From CALGFH01 sp036003705 (lineage in GTDB: Bacteria; Actinomycetota; CALGFH01): DNA of 20,341 bases. Below, piece by piece: positions 14,534 through 20,341 of this stretch. Numbering within the stretch: the first letter of the stretch is position 1; each line of letters starts with the position of its first letter. A program made the translations under genes and the position numbers. The notes below the pieces were generated by a model. It was given only the letters and a program-made list of their open reading frames with translations. It was not told the origin of the DNA and searched no databases. The DNA is taken from contig DASYSE010000025.1 of assembly GCA_036003705.1 (NCBI GenBank), positions 1 to 20,341 of the forward strand, written 5' to 3'.

Positions 14534-15301
14534 ATGGAGGACAGCCGGTCGACGCCGGACCGGCCACTCGAGGGCTACGGCCGTGCCGCCACCGGCCGGC
14601 TGCGCGAGCTGCTGGGCGACGAGCTGCTGGCCGCCTACCTGATCGGCTCGGGTGCGCTGGGCGGCTTCGCACCGGACCAGAGCGAGATCGACATCGTCGC
14701 CGTCTGCTCCGAACCGCCGTCGGAGGGACTCAAGCAGGCGATCGTCGCCGAGCTCAGCCGGCAGGCGATGAGCTGGCCGCTGCGGGGGCTGGAGTTCGTG
14801 CTGTACACCCGGGCCGCGGTCGCCCGGCCGGCCCGGACGCCGCGGTTCGAGATCAACCTCAACGTCGGCCGGCGGATGCCGCACCACGTGTCCCTCGACC
14901 CGGCGTCGGAGCCGTCCCACTGGTTCGTGCTCGACCTCTCGATCCTGCGTGGGCACGGCCTGGCGCTGACGGGCCCGCCGGCCGGGGAGCTGGTCGGGCC
15001 GGTTCCGCGGCCGTGGGTGCTCGAGGCGCTGCGGGACTCGCTGGCCTGGCATGCCGCGCACGAGTCGCTGCCCTACCTGACCGTGCTCAATGCCAGCCGG
15101 GGCTGGCGCTATGTCGAGGAGGGCGTGTGGTCGTCCAAGGACGACGCCGGCACCTGGGCGCTTCCGCGGACCGACGACCCCTCCCTGGTCGAGGCGGCGC
15201 TGGCGATCCGGCACGGTGACCGCTCGGGAGCCCTCGACCCAGCCCGCGTGGCCGCCTTCCAGCGTGGGGTCCGGGCGGTGGTCGAGCACGCGCTGAGGTA
15301 G
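14534..15301 (+). CDS. AadA-like nucleotidyltransferase with DUF4111-type C-terminal domain
   Basis: The protein (255 residues) has the nucleotidyltransferase-fold signature YLIGSGALGGFAPDQSEIDIVAV (about 35-57) and then an alpha-helical C-terminal half (VLNASRGWRYVEEG, about 180-195) as in ANT(3'')/ANT(9) aminoglycoside adenylyltransferases. In those enzymes the motif reads SDID and both aspartates bind magnesium. Here the first is glutamate (E51-I-D53). Activity may be retained, altered or lost. Chromosomal homologues are common in actinobacteria and most have no proven drug substrate, so I would not call this a resistance gene. The ATG at 14534 is preceded by a G-rich GAGGGGGGAG about 10 bases upstream. 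It is the second gene of the permease operon and ends just before an elaborate inverted repeat. Confidence 0.8.
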   Translation: MEDSRSTPDRPLEGYGRAATGRLRELLGDELLAAYLIGSGALGGFAPDQSEIDIVAVCSEPPSEGLKQAIVAELSRQAMSWPLRGLEFVLYTRAAVARPARTPRFEINLNVGRRMPHHVSLDPASEPSHWFVLDLSILRGHGLALTGPPAGELVGPVPRPWVLEALRDSLAWHAAHESLPYLTVLNASRGWRYVEEGVWSSKDDAGTWALPRTDDPSLVEAALAIRHGDRSGALDPARVAAFQRGVRAVVEHALR

Positions 15302-15312
15302 GTCGGGACGGC

Positions 15313-15377
15313 CTGACGGTCGGGCCCCTGGCGCCGTGCTCGGCGAAGCGCCCTCGATCGGGGCCCCCTCCGGTCAG
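15313..15377. terminator. Three-tier imperfect inverted repeat after the AadA-like gene
   Basis: Nested pairs are CTGAC (15313-15317) with GTCAG (15373-15377), GGGCCCC (15322-15328) with GGGGCCC (15360-15366), and GGCGC (15330-15334) with GCGCC (15348-15352). Together they make a 65-base stem-loop with internal loops, starting 12 bases after the stop. There is no T-run; termination or transcript stabilisation is inferred from position. Confidence 0.5.
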
Positions 15378-15398
15378 TCCGGCGGCCGGTCCGACCGT

Positions 15399-15410
15399 TA
15401 CACTCCGGGG
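15399..15410 (+). promoter_or_regulatory. Candidate leaderless -10 box for the methyltransferase gene
   Basis: TACACT (15399-15404) fits TANNNT and ends 6 bases before the ATG at 15411, so transcription would begin at the start codon. The bases between are CCGGGG, with no spaced Shine-Dalgarno. No convincing -35 is seen. Confidence 0.5.
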
Positions 15411-16235
15411 ATGGAGACCCGGCTGTACGGCGACCTGTCCGCCTGGTGGCCGCTGTTCTCGGCGCCCGCCGACTATGCGGAGGAGGCGGCGTTCTACCGG
15501 CAGGCCCTTGTCGAGGCAAGCGAGCGCCCGCCGGCCACGGTGCTCGAGCTCGGCTCGGGCGGCGGCAACAACGCCTCCCACCTCAAGGCCCATTTCCGGC
15601 TCACCCTGATCGACCTCTCGCCCGGCATGCTCGAGGTCAGCCGGGCCCTCAACCCCGAGTGCGAGCACATCGAGGGCGACATGCGGACGGTCCGGCTGGA
15701 CCGGGTCTTCGACGCGGTGTTCGTGCACGACGCGATCGACTACATGACCACCGAGCGGGATCTCCGGCAGGCGATGGAGACGGCGTTCGTCCACTGCCGG
15801 CCGGGCGGGGCGGCCCTGTTCGCGCCCGACCACCTCCGCGAGAGCTTCCGGCCGGGCACCGAGGACGGCGGCGAGGACGGCGACGGGCGCGGCGTACGCT
15901 GGCTGGAGTGGACCTGGGACCCCGACCCGACCGACACCACCTACCTGATGGACTTCGCCTACCTGCTCCGGGACCGCGACGGCACGGTCCGGGTCGAGCA
16001 CGACCGGCACGTCGGCGGGCTGTTCTCGCGCGCCGACTGGCTGCGGCTGCTGAGCGAGGTCGGCTTCCGGCCCGAGGTCGTCGCCTTCGAGCACTCGGAG
16101 CTGCAGCCGGGTTCGGCCGAGGTGCTGGTCGCCAGGAAGCCGGCCCGCCAGGAGCCGGGCCCCGCCGCGAGTCGAACGCGTCGCCCGAGCGCGAGCACGC
16201 GAAAGCGACCGCCGCCGTCCTCAGCGACCCCGTAG
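15411..16235 (+). CDS. Class I SAM-dependent methyltransferase
   Basis: The protein (274 residues) has the Rossmann methyltransferase order: motif I VLELGSGGGNN (44-54) binding S-adenosylmethionine, the acidic end of strand 2 in LTLIDLS (D68), EGDMRTVRL, then FDAVFVHDAIDYM for motifs II/III, and GGAALFAPDHLRE later. The N-terminus METRLYGDLSAWWPLFSAPADYAEEAAFY is common in an actinobacterial group that methylates unknown small molecules, so no substrate is proposed. The last 25 residues are low-complexity Arg/Pro/Ser and could be non-conserved extension. The start is fixed by the conserved N-terminus and by a -10 box at leaderless distance. The gene is convergent with the XRE regulator; the 49 bases between them show nothing notable. 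Confidence 0.87.
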   Translation: METRLYGDLSAWWPLFSAPADYAEEAAFYRQALVEASERPPATVLELGSGGGNNASHLKAHFRLTLIDLSPGMLEVSRALNPECEHIEGDMRTVRLDRVFDAVFVHDAIDYMTTERDLRQAMETAFVHCRPGGAALFAPDHLRESFRPGTEDGGEDGDGRGVRWLEWTWDPDPTDTTYLMDFAYLLRDRDGTVRVEHDRHVGGLFSRADWLRLLSEVGFRPEVVAFEHSELQPGSAEVLVARKPARQEPGPAASRTRRPSASTRKRPPPSSATP

Positions 16236-16284
16236 AACGCCCATGGCACCCACGACTGGCATGTCCATCGGCCCATCCGCGTGC

Positions 16285-16662
16285 TCAGCCTGAGTGACGG
16301 TCGTGCGTCATCGCCCGGTAGACGTTGATCAGCGCCTCTTTCTGGTCGTGGGACAGGTCGAGGTCGGTCCGGATGGCCGCCTCGACCGATGACCTGGCGG
16401 CCGCGGCGTCGGCACCCTCGCCGTCGTTCTCCAGCAGGCCGGCCTGGACCAGCAGGGTCTCGGCGGACACGTTGAGGGCGTTGGCGATCGACTTGAGGAC
16501 CCGGACCGACGGCTGGTGCAGGCCTCGCTCCAGCTGGCTCAGGTAGGGGTTGGAGACCTCGGTCATCTCGGCCAGCTCACGCAGCGACAGGTCGGCGAGC
16601 TTGCGCTGTGCCCGGATGAACGAGCCGAGCGCCTCCATCTGCGACTTCCAGGGATCCTTCAT
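16285..16662 (-). CDS. XRE-family transcriptional regulator, candidate regulator of the PHA genes
   Basis: The protein (125 residues) has an XRE/Cro helix-turn-helix at about residues 10-66: LGSFIRAQRKLADLSLRELAEMTEVSNPYLSQLERGLHQPSVRVLKSIANALNV. The last 55 residues are acidic and helical (AAIRTDLDLSHDQKEALINVYRAM) and probably mediate dimerisation or sensing; no known ligand domain is visible. It is divergent from the small phasin-like gene, with a perfect 20-bp palindrome between them, so it most likely controls that promoter and perhaps its own. PHA granule genes elsewhere use unrelated regulators such as PhaR that sense the polymer, so by context this may be a functional counterpart. The ATG at 16662 has no ribosome-binding site; TACCAT lies 9 bases upstream. 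Confidence 0.85.
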   Translation of the reverse strand: MKDPWKSQMEALGSFIRAQRKLADLSLRELAEMTEVSNPYLSQLERGLHQPSVRVLKSIANALNVSAETLLVQAGLLENDGEGADAAAARSSVEAAIRTDLDLSHDQKEALINVYRAMTHDRHSG

Positions 16663-16690
16663 GTGTGGCCAATGGTATCCGATCCACCTC

Positions 16691-16726
16691 TTGACAAACC
16701 ATCGTTGCGCAAACTATAGTTTGCGC
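16691..16726 (+). promoter_or_regulatory. Strong promoter with perfect 20-bp palindromic operator for the phasin-like gene
   Basis: A consensus -35 TTGACA (16691-16696) and a near-consensus -10 TATAGT (16715-16720) are 18 bases apart. The perfect palindrome GCGCAAACTATAGTTTGCGC (16707-16726) covers the -10 and part of the spacer. The palindrome also places TATAGT on the minus strand (16718-16713), so it could serve the XRE gene too. Binding there would block RNA polymerase; the XRE protein is the obvious candidate. I found no second copy of this palindrome in the window. Confidence 0.82.
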
Positions 16727-16757
16727 TGCATCAAGACGAACCTACGAAAGGACCATG

Positions 16758-16961
16758 ATGCCGAGCTCCACCAAGACCCCCGCCTGGCCGGGCGCCGACC
16801 GGCTCCCGACGCCGGCCGAGCTGGTCGACACGGTGTACGACTTCGCCGGCGAGCTGCTCCAGGCCCAGCGGGAGTTCTTCCACAAGGCCATCCAGGTGAC
16901 CGCCCCGCTCTACGACCAGATCGAGGAGCAGGCCGCCAAGGCCACCGGCCGCAAGAGCTGA
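16758..16961 (+). CDS. Small phasin-like granule-associated protein
   Basis: The protein has 67 residues from the ATG at 16758, or 68 from the adjacent ATG at 16755; AAAGGA at 16747-16752 is better spaced for the second. A Pro-rich start (TPAWPGADRLPTPAELV) leads to one amphipathic helix (VDTVYDFAGELLQAQREFFHKAIQVTAPLYDQIEEQAAK), similar in style to the helical segments of phasins, which coat polyhydroxyalkanoate granules. No membrane segment or catalytic motif is present. Evidence for function is mainly its place between an XRE regulator and phaC, plus a strong regulated promoter and its own terminator, as expected for an abundant structural protein. It is shorter than classical phasins, so the family assignment is tentative. 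Confidence 0.65.
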   Translation: MPSSTKTPAWPGADRLPTPAELVDTVYDFAGELLQAQREFFHKAIQVTAPLYDQIEEQAAKATGRKS

Positions 16962-16984
16962 CAGACCCCAACCGGTATCCCCCG

Positions 16985-17016
16985 GCAGGACGAGGCCCGA
17001 AAGGGCCTCGTCCTGC
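16985..17016 (+). terminator. Strong hairpin with GAAA loop after the phasin-like gene
   Basis: A perfect 14-bp stem (16985-16998 with 17003-17016, arms GCAGGACGAGGCCC and GGGCCTCGTCCTGC) closes the very stable tetraloop GAAA. It starts 23 bases after the stop. No T-run follows, and the 99-bp inverted-repeat element begins 3 bases later. Confidence 0.8.
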
Positions 17017-17018
17017 TG

Positions 17019-17117
17019 CTAGAGCGCCGGTCGAGTATGCCCGGCGCGCATGCGCCAGGGCCTGCCAGGGCCGCAGGATAGGTGAATGCGACCGCCGATA
17101 CTCGACCGGCGCTCTAG
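17019..17117. mobile_element. 99-bp element with perfect 20-bp terminal inverted repeats (MITE-like)
   Basis: CTAGAGCGCCGGTCGAGTAT (17019-17038) is repeated exactly in inverted orientation at 17098-17117, with 59 bases between. Both ends are the self-complementary CTAG. This could be read as a 4-bp target duplication of YTAR type (IS5-like) or as TA duplications (IS630/Tc1-mariner-like) with 16-17-bp terminal repeats inside. The interior encodes nothing and contains a small GGCGC/GCGCC hairpin. A partial copy of the arm, CGAGTATGC, present at 17032-17040, recurs just outside at 17123-17131. A non-autonomous miniature transposable element is my preferred reading; a large RNA stem-loop is the alternative. 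Confidence 0.6.
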
Positions 17118-17147
17118 TTGACCGAGTATGCACCTGCTCGTCATAGT
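17118..17147 (+). promoter_or_regulatory. Candidate phaC promoter adjoining the inverted-repeat element
   Basis: TTGACC (17118-17123) starts at the base after the inverted-repeat element. It is 18 bases from CATAGT (17142-17147), which ends 9 bases before the phaC ATG at 17157. The fit to sigma-70-type boxes is good, and the transcript would have almost no leader. No Shine-Dalgarno is seen before the ATG. Confidence 0.5.
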
Positions 17148-17156
17148 GACCGTGGG

Positions 17157-18869
17157 ATGGACCGACAGGACGCCGAGCGCGTCGCCGAGCGGGCCGCCGA
17201 GGCCCTCGGGCCGGAGGCCGGCCTTGTCGCCAGCCTCGACCCGGTGTCGCTGGCCCGGGCGCTGGCCGAGGTGGGGGTCGGGCTGGCCCGCCATCCGTTC
17301 GGCCCGGCCCTTGCGGGACTGCGCTACGCGGCCGGACTTGCCGCGGCCGGCGCGGTCAGCGCGGCAAGAGCGTTTGGCGCCGAGACCAGCCCCCCGGTCC
17401 CGCCGCCGGCCAGGGACCGGCGCTTCACCGACCCGGCCTGGACGGAGAACCCGCTGTTCTTCGGGCTCCAGCAGAGCTACCTGCTGACGGCCAGGCTGGC
17501 CAAGGAGCTGGTCGCCGCCGCCGAGCTGGGCCCGCGCTGGCGGGGCAAGGCCGACCTGGCCGTGCAGCTGCTGATCGACGCCCTGGCGCCCTCGAACTTC
17601 CTGGCCACCAACCCGGCCGCCCTCAAGCGCGCCTTCGACACCGGCGGGCGCAGCGCCGCACGCGGGCTCAACAACTTCCTCGAAGACCTCATCAGCAACC
17701 AGGGCAAGCCGCGCCAGGTCGACACCAGGCCGTTCGAGTTGGGCGAGAACCTGGCCGCCACCAAGGGCCGAGTGGTGTTCCGCAATCCCCTGATGGAGCT
17801 GATCCAGTACGCGCCGACGACCCGCACCACCTACGAGACGCCGATGCTCTGCAGCCCGCCCTGGATCAACAAGTACTACGTGATGGACCTGGCTCCGGAC
17901 CGCAGCTTCATCCAGTGGGCCGTCGACCACGGCCACACCGTGTTCGCCATCAGCTATCGCAACCCCGACAAGTCCATGCGCGGGGTGAAGCTCGACGACT
18001 ACCTGCTCCAGGGCCCGGTCACCGCCCTCGATGTCGTCCGCGACATCACCGGCGCACCCCAGGCGAACGTGGTCGGGCTGTGCCTCGGCGGCACCCTGAC
18101 CACCATGCTGATCGCCTACCTCGACGCCATTGGCGACCAGCGGGTGCGTTCGGCGACGCTGCTCAACACCCTGATCGACTTCTCGGCGCCGGGGGTGCTC
18201 GGGACCTTCACCGACCGGGAGACGGTCGAGCGCCTCGAGGCCAAGATGGCCCGCCAGGGCTTTCTCGAGGGCCGCGAGATGGCCACCACCTTCGACCTGT
18301 TGCGGGCCAACGACCTCATCTGGAACTACGTGGTCAGCAACTGGCTGATGGGCGAGGACCCGCCGGCGTTCGACATCCTGGCCTGGAACGCCGACTCCAC
18401 CCGCATGCCCGCGGCCATGCACTCGTTCTACCTGCGGACCTGCTACCTGGAGAACCAGCTCGCCAAGGGCGAGATGGAGCTGGCCGGGGTGCGCCTGCAC
18501 CTGGACGCGGTGATCCAGGACCTGTACCTGGTCGGGGCCGTGACCGACCACATCACCCCGTGGACGTCGTCCTACCTCACCACCCAGCTGGTCAAGGGGA
18601 ACACGCGCTTCGTGCTGAGCTCCTCAGGCCACATCGCCGGGATCGTCAACCCGCCGAGCCCCAAGGCCCGCCACTGGACCAACGACGACAACCCGCCCGA
18701 CCCCGACGTCTGGCTGGCCGGGGCGACCGAGCACCAGGGCTCCTGGTGGGAGGACTGGCTGGGCTGGGCCAAGGCCCACGGCGGCCAGCGCCGCAAGCCG
18801 CCCCCGATGGGCGGCGAGCAGCACCCGCCGATCGCCGACGCCCCCGGCGCCTACATCCGCGAGCGGTAG
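17157..18869 (+). CDS. phaC: Poly(3-hydroxyalkanoate) synthase
   Basis: The enzyme (570 residues) polymerises 3-hydroxyacyl-CoA into PHA at the granule surface. The alpha/beta-hydrolase core shows the PHA-synthase lipase-like box GLCLGG with nucleophile C309, the general-base pair D464 (GAVTDHITPW) and H492 (SSGHIAGIVNPP), and the conserved stretch NPLMELIQYAP...TPMLCSPPWINKYYVMDL. Length and box fit a single-subunit (class I/II type) synthase rather than the shorter class III/IV PhaC subunits. The N-terminal 90 residues are variable, as usual. I take the ATG at 17157; a TTG at 17118 is in frame but coincides with the likely -35 box. It lies downstream of the phasin-like gene and converges, 6 bases apart, with phaA. 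Confidence 0.95.
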   Translation: MDRQDAERVAERAAEALGPEAGLVASLDPVSLARALAEVGVGLARHPFGPALAGLRYAAGLAAAGAVSAARAFGAETSPPVPPPARDRRFTDPAWTENPLFFGLQQSYLLTARLAKELVAAAELGPRWRGKADLAVQLLIDALAPSNFLATNPAALKRAFDTGGRSAARGLNNFLEDLISNQGKPRQVDTRPFELGENLAATKGRVVFRNPLMELIQYAPTTRTTYETPMLCSPPWINKYYVMDLAPDRSFIQWAVDHGHTVFAISYRNPDKSMRGVKLDDYLLQGPVTALDVVRDITGAPQANVVGLCLGGTLTTMLIAYLDAIGDQRVRSATLLNTLIDFSAPGVLGTFTDRETVERLEAKMARQGFLEGREMATTFDLLRANDLIWNYVVSNWLMGEDPPAFDILAWNADSTRMPAAMHSFYLRTCYLENQLAKGEMELAGVRLHLDAVIQDLYLVGAVTDHITPWTSSYLTTQLVKGNTRFVLSSSGHIAGIVNPPSPKARHWTNDDNPPDPDVWLAGATEHQGSWWEDWLGWAKAHGGQRRKPPPMGGEQHPPIADAPGAYIRER

Positions 18870-18875
18870 CTGGGT

Positions 18876-20066
18876 TCAGGCCACCCGTTCGAAGATGGCG
18901 GCGATGCCTTGGCCTCCGCCGATGCACATGGTGACCAGCGCCCGCCGGCCCCCGGTCCGCTTGAGCTCGTACAGTGCCTTGACGGTCAGGATGCAGCCGG
19001 TGGCGCCGATCGGGTGGCCCAGCGACACTCCCGAGCCGTTGGGGTTGGTGCGGTCCTCGGGCAGGCTCAGGTCGCGGACCACCGCCAGCGCCTGGGCCGC
19101 GAAGGCCTCGTTGACCTCGAACACGTCGATGTCGTCGACCTTGAGGTTGGCCTTTTCCAGCACCAGCCGCACCGCCGGGATCGGGCCGATGCCCATGTAC
19201 TTGGGCTCCACCCCCGCATGGGCGTAGGCCACCAGCCGCCCCAGCGGCTCCAGCCCCTTGGCCTCGGCGACCTGCGCGTCGCACAGCACCACCGCCGCGG
19301 CGGCGTCGTTGATGCCGGCCGCGTTGCCGGCGGTCACCGAGCCGCTCTTGTCGAACACGGGCCGCAGCTTGGCCATGCCCTCCAGCGAGGCGTCGGCCCG
19401 GATGTGCTCGTCGGTGTCAAAGGTGGTGGTGCCCTTGCGGGACTTGAGCTCGATGGGGAGGATCTGCTCCTTGAAGTACCCCTCGGCCGTCGCCTTGGCC
19501 GCCCGCTGGTGGCTCTGCACCGCCAACGCGTCCTGGTCCTCTCGGGAGATCCCCCACTTGCCGGCCACGTTCTCGGCGGTGACCCCCATATGGCAGTCAT
19601 CAAACGGGTCGGTCAACGCCCCCACCATCATGTCGGCGGCGCTGGTCTCGCCCATGCGCGCGCCCCACCGCAGCGCCGGCAGCCCGTACAGGCCACGGCT
19701 CATCGACTCGGCCCCGCCGGCCAGGGCGACATCGGTGTCGCCGAGCAGGACCATCTGGGCGGCCGACACGATCGCCTGCAGCCCCGACCCGCACAACCGG
19801 TTGAGAGTGAACGCCGGCGTCTCCACCGGCAGGCCGCCGTTGACGCCGGCCACCCGCGACAGGTACATGTCGCGGGTCTCGGTGTGGATCACGTTGCCGA
19901 ACACCACGTGCCCGACCTCGGCCGGCTCGACCCCGGACCGGCCGACCGCCTCCCGGACCACCGCCGCGCCAAGATCGGCCGGCGGCATGTCCTTCAAGCT
20001 TCCCCCGTACTTCCCTACCGCCGTGCGGACACCAGAAAGGACAACAACCTCACGCTCTGCAGTCAC
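18876..20066 (-). CDS. phaA: Acetyl-CoA C-acetyltransferase (beta-ketothiolase)
   Basis: The thiolase (396 residues) condenses two acetyl-CoA to acetoacetyl-CoA, the first step of polyhydroxybutyrate synthesis; it can also work in the degradative direction. Catalytic residues are C92 in NRLCGSGLQAI, H351 in SLGHPIGATG and C381 in CIGGGQG, close to the numbering of the Zoogloea enzyme. VLSGVRTAVGKYGGSLKD near the start and GAESMSRGLY are also typical. The GTG at 20066 has GAGGAG 6 bases upstream, which favours it over an in-frame GTG at 20084. It follows phaB by 14 bases on the same strand, so the pair is an operon whose promoter lies beyond the right edge. The assignment to PHA synthesis rests on its neighbours. 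Confidence 0.93.
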   Translation of the reverse strand: MTAEREVVVLSGVRTAVGKYGGSLKDMPPADLGAAVVREAVGRSGVEPAEVGHVVFGNVIHTETRDMYLSRVAGVNGGLPVETPAFTLNRLCGSGLQAIVSAAQMVLLGDTDVALAGGAESMSRGLYGLPALRWGARMGETSAADMMVGALTDPFDDCHMGVTAENVAGKWGISREDQDALAVQSHQRAAKATAEGYFKEQILPIELKSRKGTTTFDTDEHIRADASLEGMAKLRPVFDKSGSVTAGNAAGINDAAAAVVLCDAQVAEAKGLEPLGRLVAYAHAGVEPKYMGIGPIPAVRLVLEKANLKVDDIDVFEVNEAFAAQALAVVRDLSLPEDRTNPNGSGVSLGHPIGATGCILTVKALYELKRTGGRRALVTMCIGGGQGIAAIFERVA

Positions 20067-20080
20067 GCCAGACTCCTCTG

Positions 20081-20341
20081 TCACATGTACAGTCCGCCAT
20101 TGATCCCGTAGACCTCCCCGGTGATGTACCCCGAATCGGGGTCGGCTATGAACTCCACCACCCGGGCGATCTCCTCCGGCTCGCCGAGACGGCCCACCGG
20201 GATCTGTGCCACCACCCGGGCCAGCACCTCCTCCGGCATCGCCGACACCATCTCGGTGGCGATGAACCCTGGGGCGACCGAGTTGACCGTGATCCCCTTG
20301 CGGGCCGTCTCCAGGGCCAGGCTGTTGGTCAGCCCGAACAG
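20081..20341 (-). CDS. phaB: Acetoacetyl-CoA reductase / 3-oxoacyl-ACP reductase (SDR), C-terminal part, cut by right edge
   Basis: Only the last 86 residues are present. Reading from the edge: LFGLTNSLALETARKGITVN, SVAPGFIATEMV, then VGRLGEPEEIARVVEFIADPDSGYITGEVYGINGGLYM. This is the C-terminal half of a short-chain dehydrogenase of the FabG/PhaB type. SVAPGFIATEMV and the ending YITGEVYGINGGLYM are especially like PhaB, which reduces acetoacetyl-CoA with NADPH to (R)-3-hydroxybutyryl-CoA. The catalytic Ser-Tyr-Lys lies outside the window. The gene ends 14 bases before the phaA start, so the two are co-transcribed and provide the monomer for PhaC. FabG of fatty-acid synthesis is the alternative; the neighbours favour PhaB. 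Confidence 0.85.
   Translation of the reverse strand: MFGLTNSLALETARKGITVNSVAPGFIATEMVSAMPEEVLARVVAQIPVGRLGEPEEIARVVEFIADPDSGYITGEVYGINGGLYM

Noticed and set aside
14534..15301. Aminoglycoside resistance gene (aadA)
   Set aside because: Fold similarity is clear, but the metal motif is altered and the chromosomal operon context gives no support for a resistance role.
16691..16726. The 20-bp palindrome as a transcription terminator
   Set aside because: It is AT-rich in the centre, overlaps a consensus promoter and lies upstream of both divergent genes, so an operator is a better reading.
17019..17117. Integron attC site or phage attachment site
   Set aside because: There is no GTTRRRY core, no integrase nearby, and the arms are perfectly paired without the unpaired bases that attC sites need.
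17118..17156. TTG at 17118 as the phaC start
   Set aside because: It coincides with a -35-like TTGACC, has no ribosome-binding site, and would require reading through the -10 box; the ATG at 17157 fits better.
1..20341. CRISPR array, tRNA or rRNA genes, prophage or defence system
   Set aside because: No regularly spaced repeats, tRNA-like cloverleaf sequences, rRNA stretches, or nuclease, toxin or phage structural genes were recognised on either strand.

Overview
The window is very GC-rich and reads as chromosomal DNA of an actinobacterium outside the best-known genera. Supporting signs are a DUF3263 gene next to a LytR_C-domain gene (an actinobacterial pairing, as in Mycobacterium Rv0430/Rv0431), a GT81 glucosyl-3-phosphoglycerate synthase, many GTG/TTG starts backed by strong Shine-Dalgarno sequences, and several -10-like boxes placed so close to ATG codons that leaderless transcripts are likely. 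I saw no tRNA, rRNA, CRISPR array, phage module or complete insertion sequence. No stretch longer than 300 bases lacks a gene.

Layout. (1) 1-745: the start of a MerR-type regulator runs off the left edge on the minus strand. A 24-bp near-palindrome lies just upstream, followed by a 5'-truncated Nudix hydrolase fragment. (2) 742-2175, minus: threonine synthase behind a textbook S-box (SAM-I) riboswitch. (3) 2283-6838: a compatible-solute block with glucosyl-3-phosphoglycerate synthase, a HAD phosphatase one base later, a convergent AI-2E-family membrane protein, and a GT20 trehalose-6-phosphate-synthase-like enzyme. (4) 6823-12312: envelope functions, namely a LytR_C protein, a DUF3263 protein, a secreted coiled-coil NlpC/P60 hydrolase behind a hairpin-rich leader, a VOC-fold protein, an M48 membrane metalloprotease and a secreted coiled-coil protein with an M15-like zinc-peptidase end. 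(5) 12552-16235: a large APC-type permease with a cytoplasmic tail, an AadA-like nucleotidyltransferase in the same operon, and a class I methyltransferase. (6) 16285-20341: a polyhydroxyalkanoate (PHA) block with an XRE regulator, a divergent 67-68-residue phasin-like protein, PHA synthase phaC, and convergent phaA and phaB (phaB cut by the right edge).

How the parts fit. Region 3 would supply glucosylglycerate and possibly trehalose phosphate as osmolytes. Region 6 would make and coat carbon-storage granules. The XRE gene and the phasin-like gene face each other across a perfect 20-bp palindrome that covers a strong -10 box, so the XRE protein is a good candidate for a granule- or carbon-responsive repressor. 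Between the phasin-like gene and phaC lies a 99-bp element with perfect 20-bp terminal inverted repeats ending in CTAG. It resembles a miniature transposable element, and the predicted phaC promoter starts at the base after it.

The most rewarding points to follow are the SAM riboswitch on threonine synthase, the XRE/phasin palindrome, the 99-bp inverted-repeat element, and the multi-hairpin leader of the NlpC/P60 gene.
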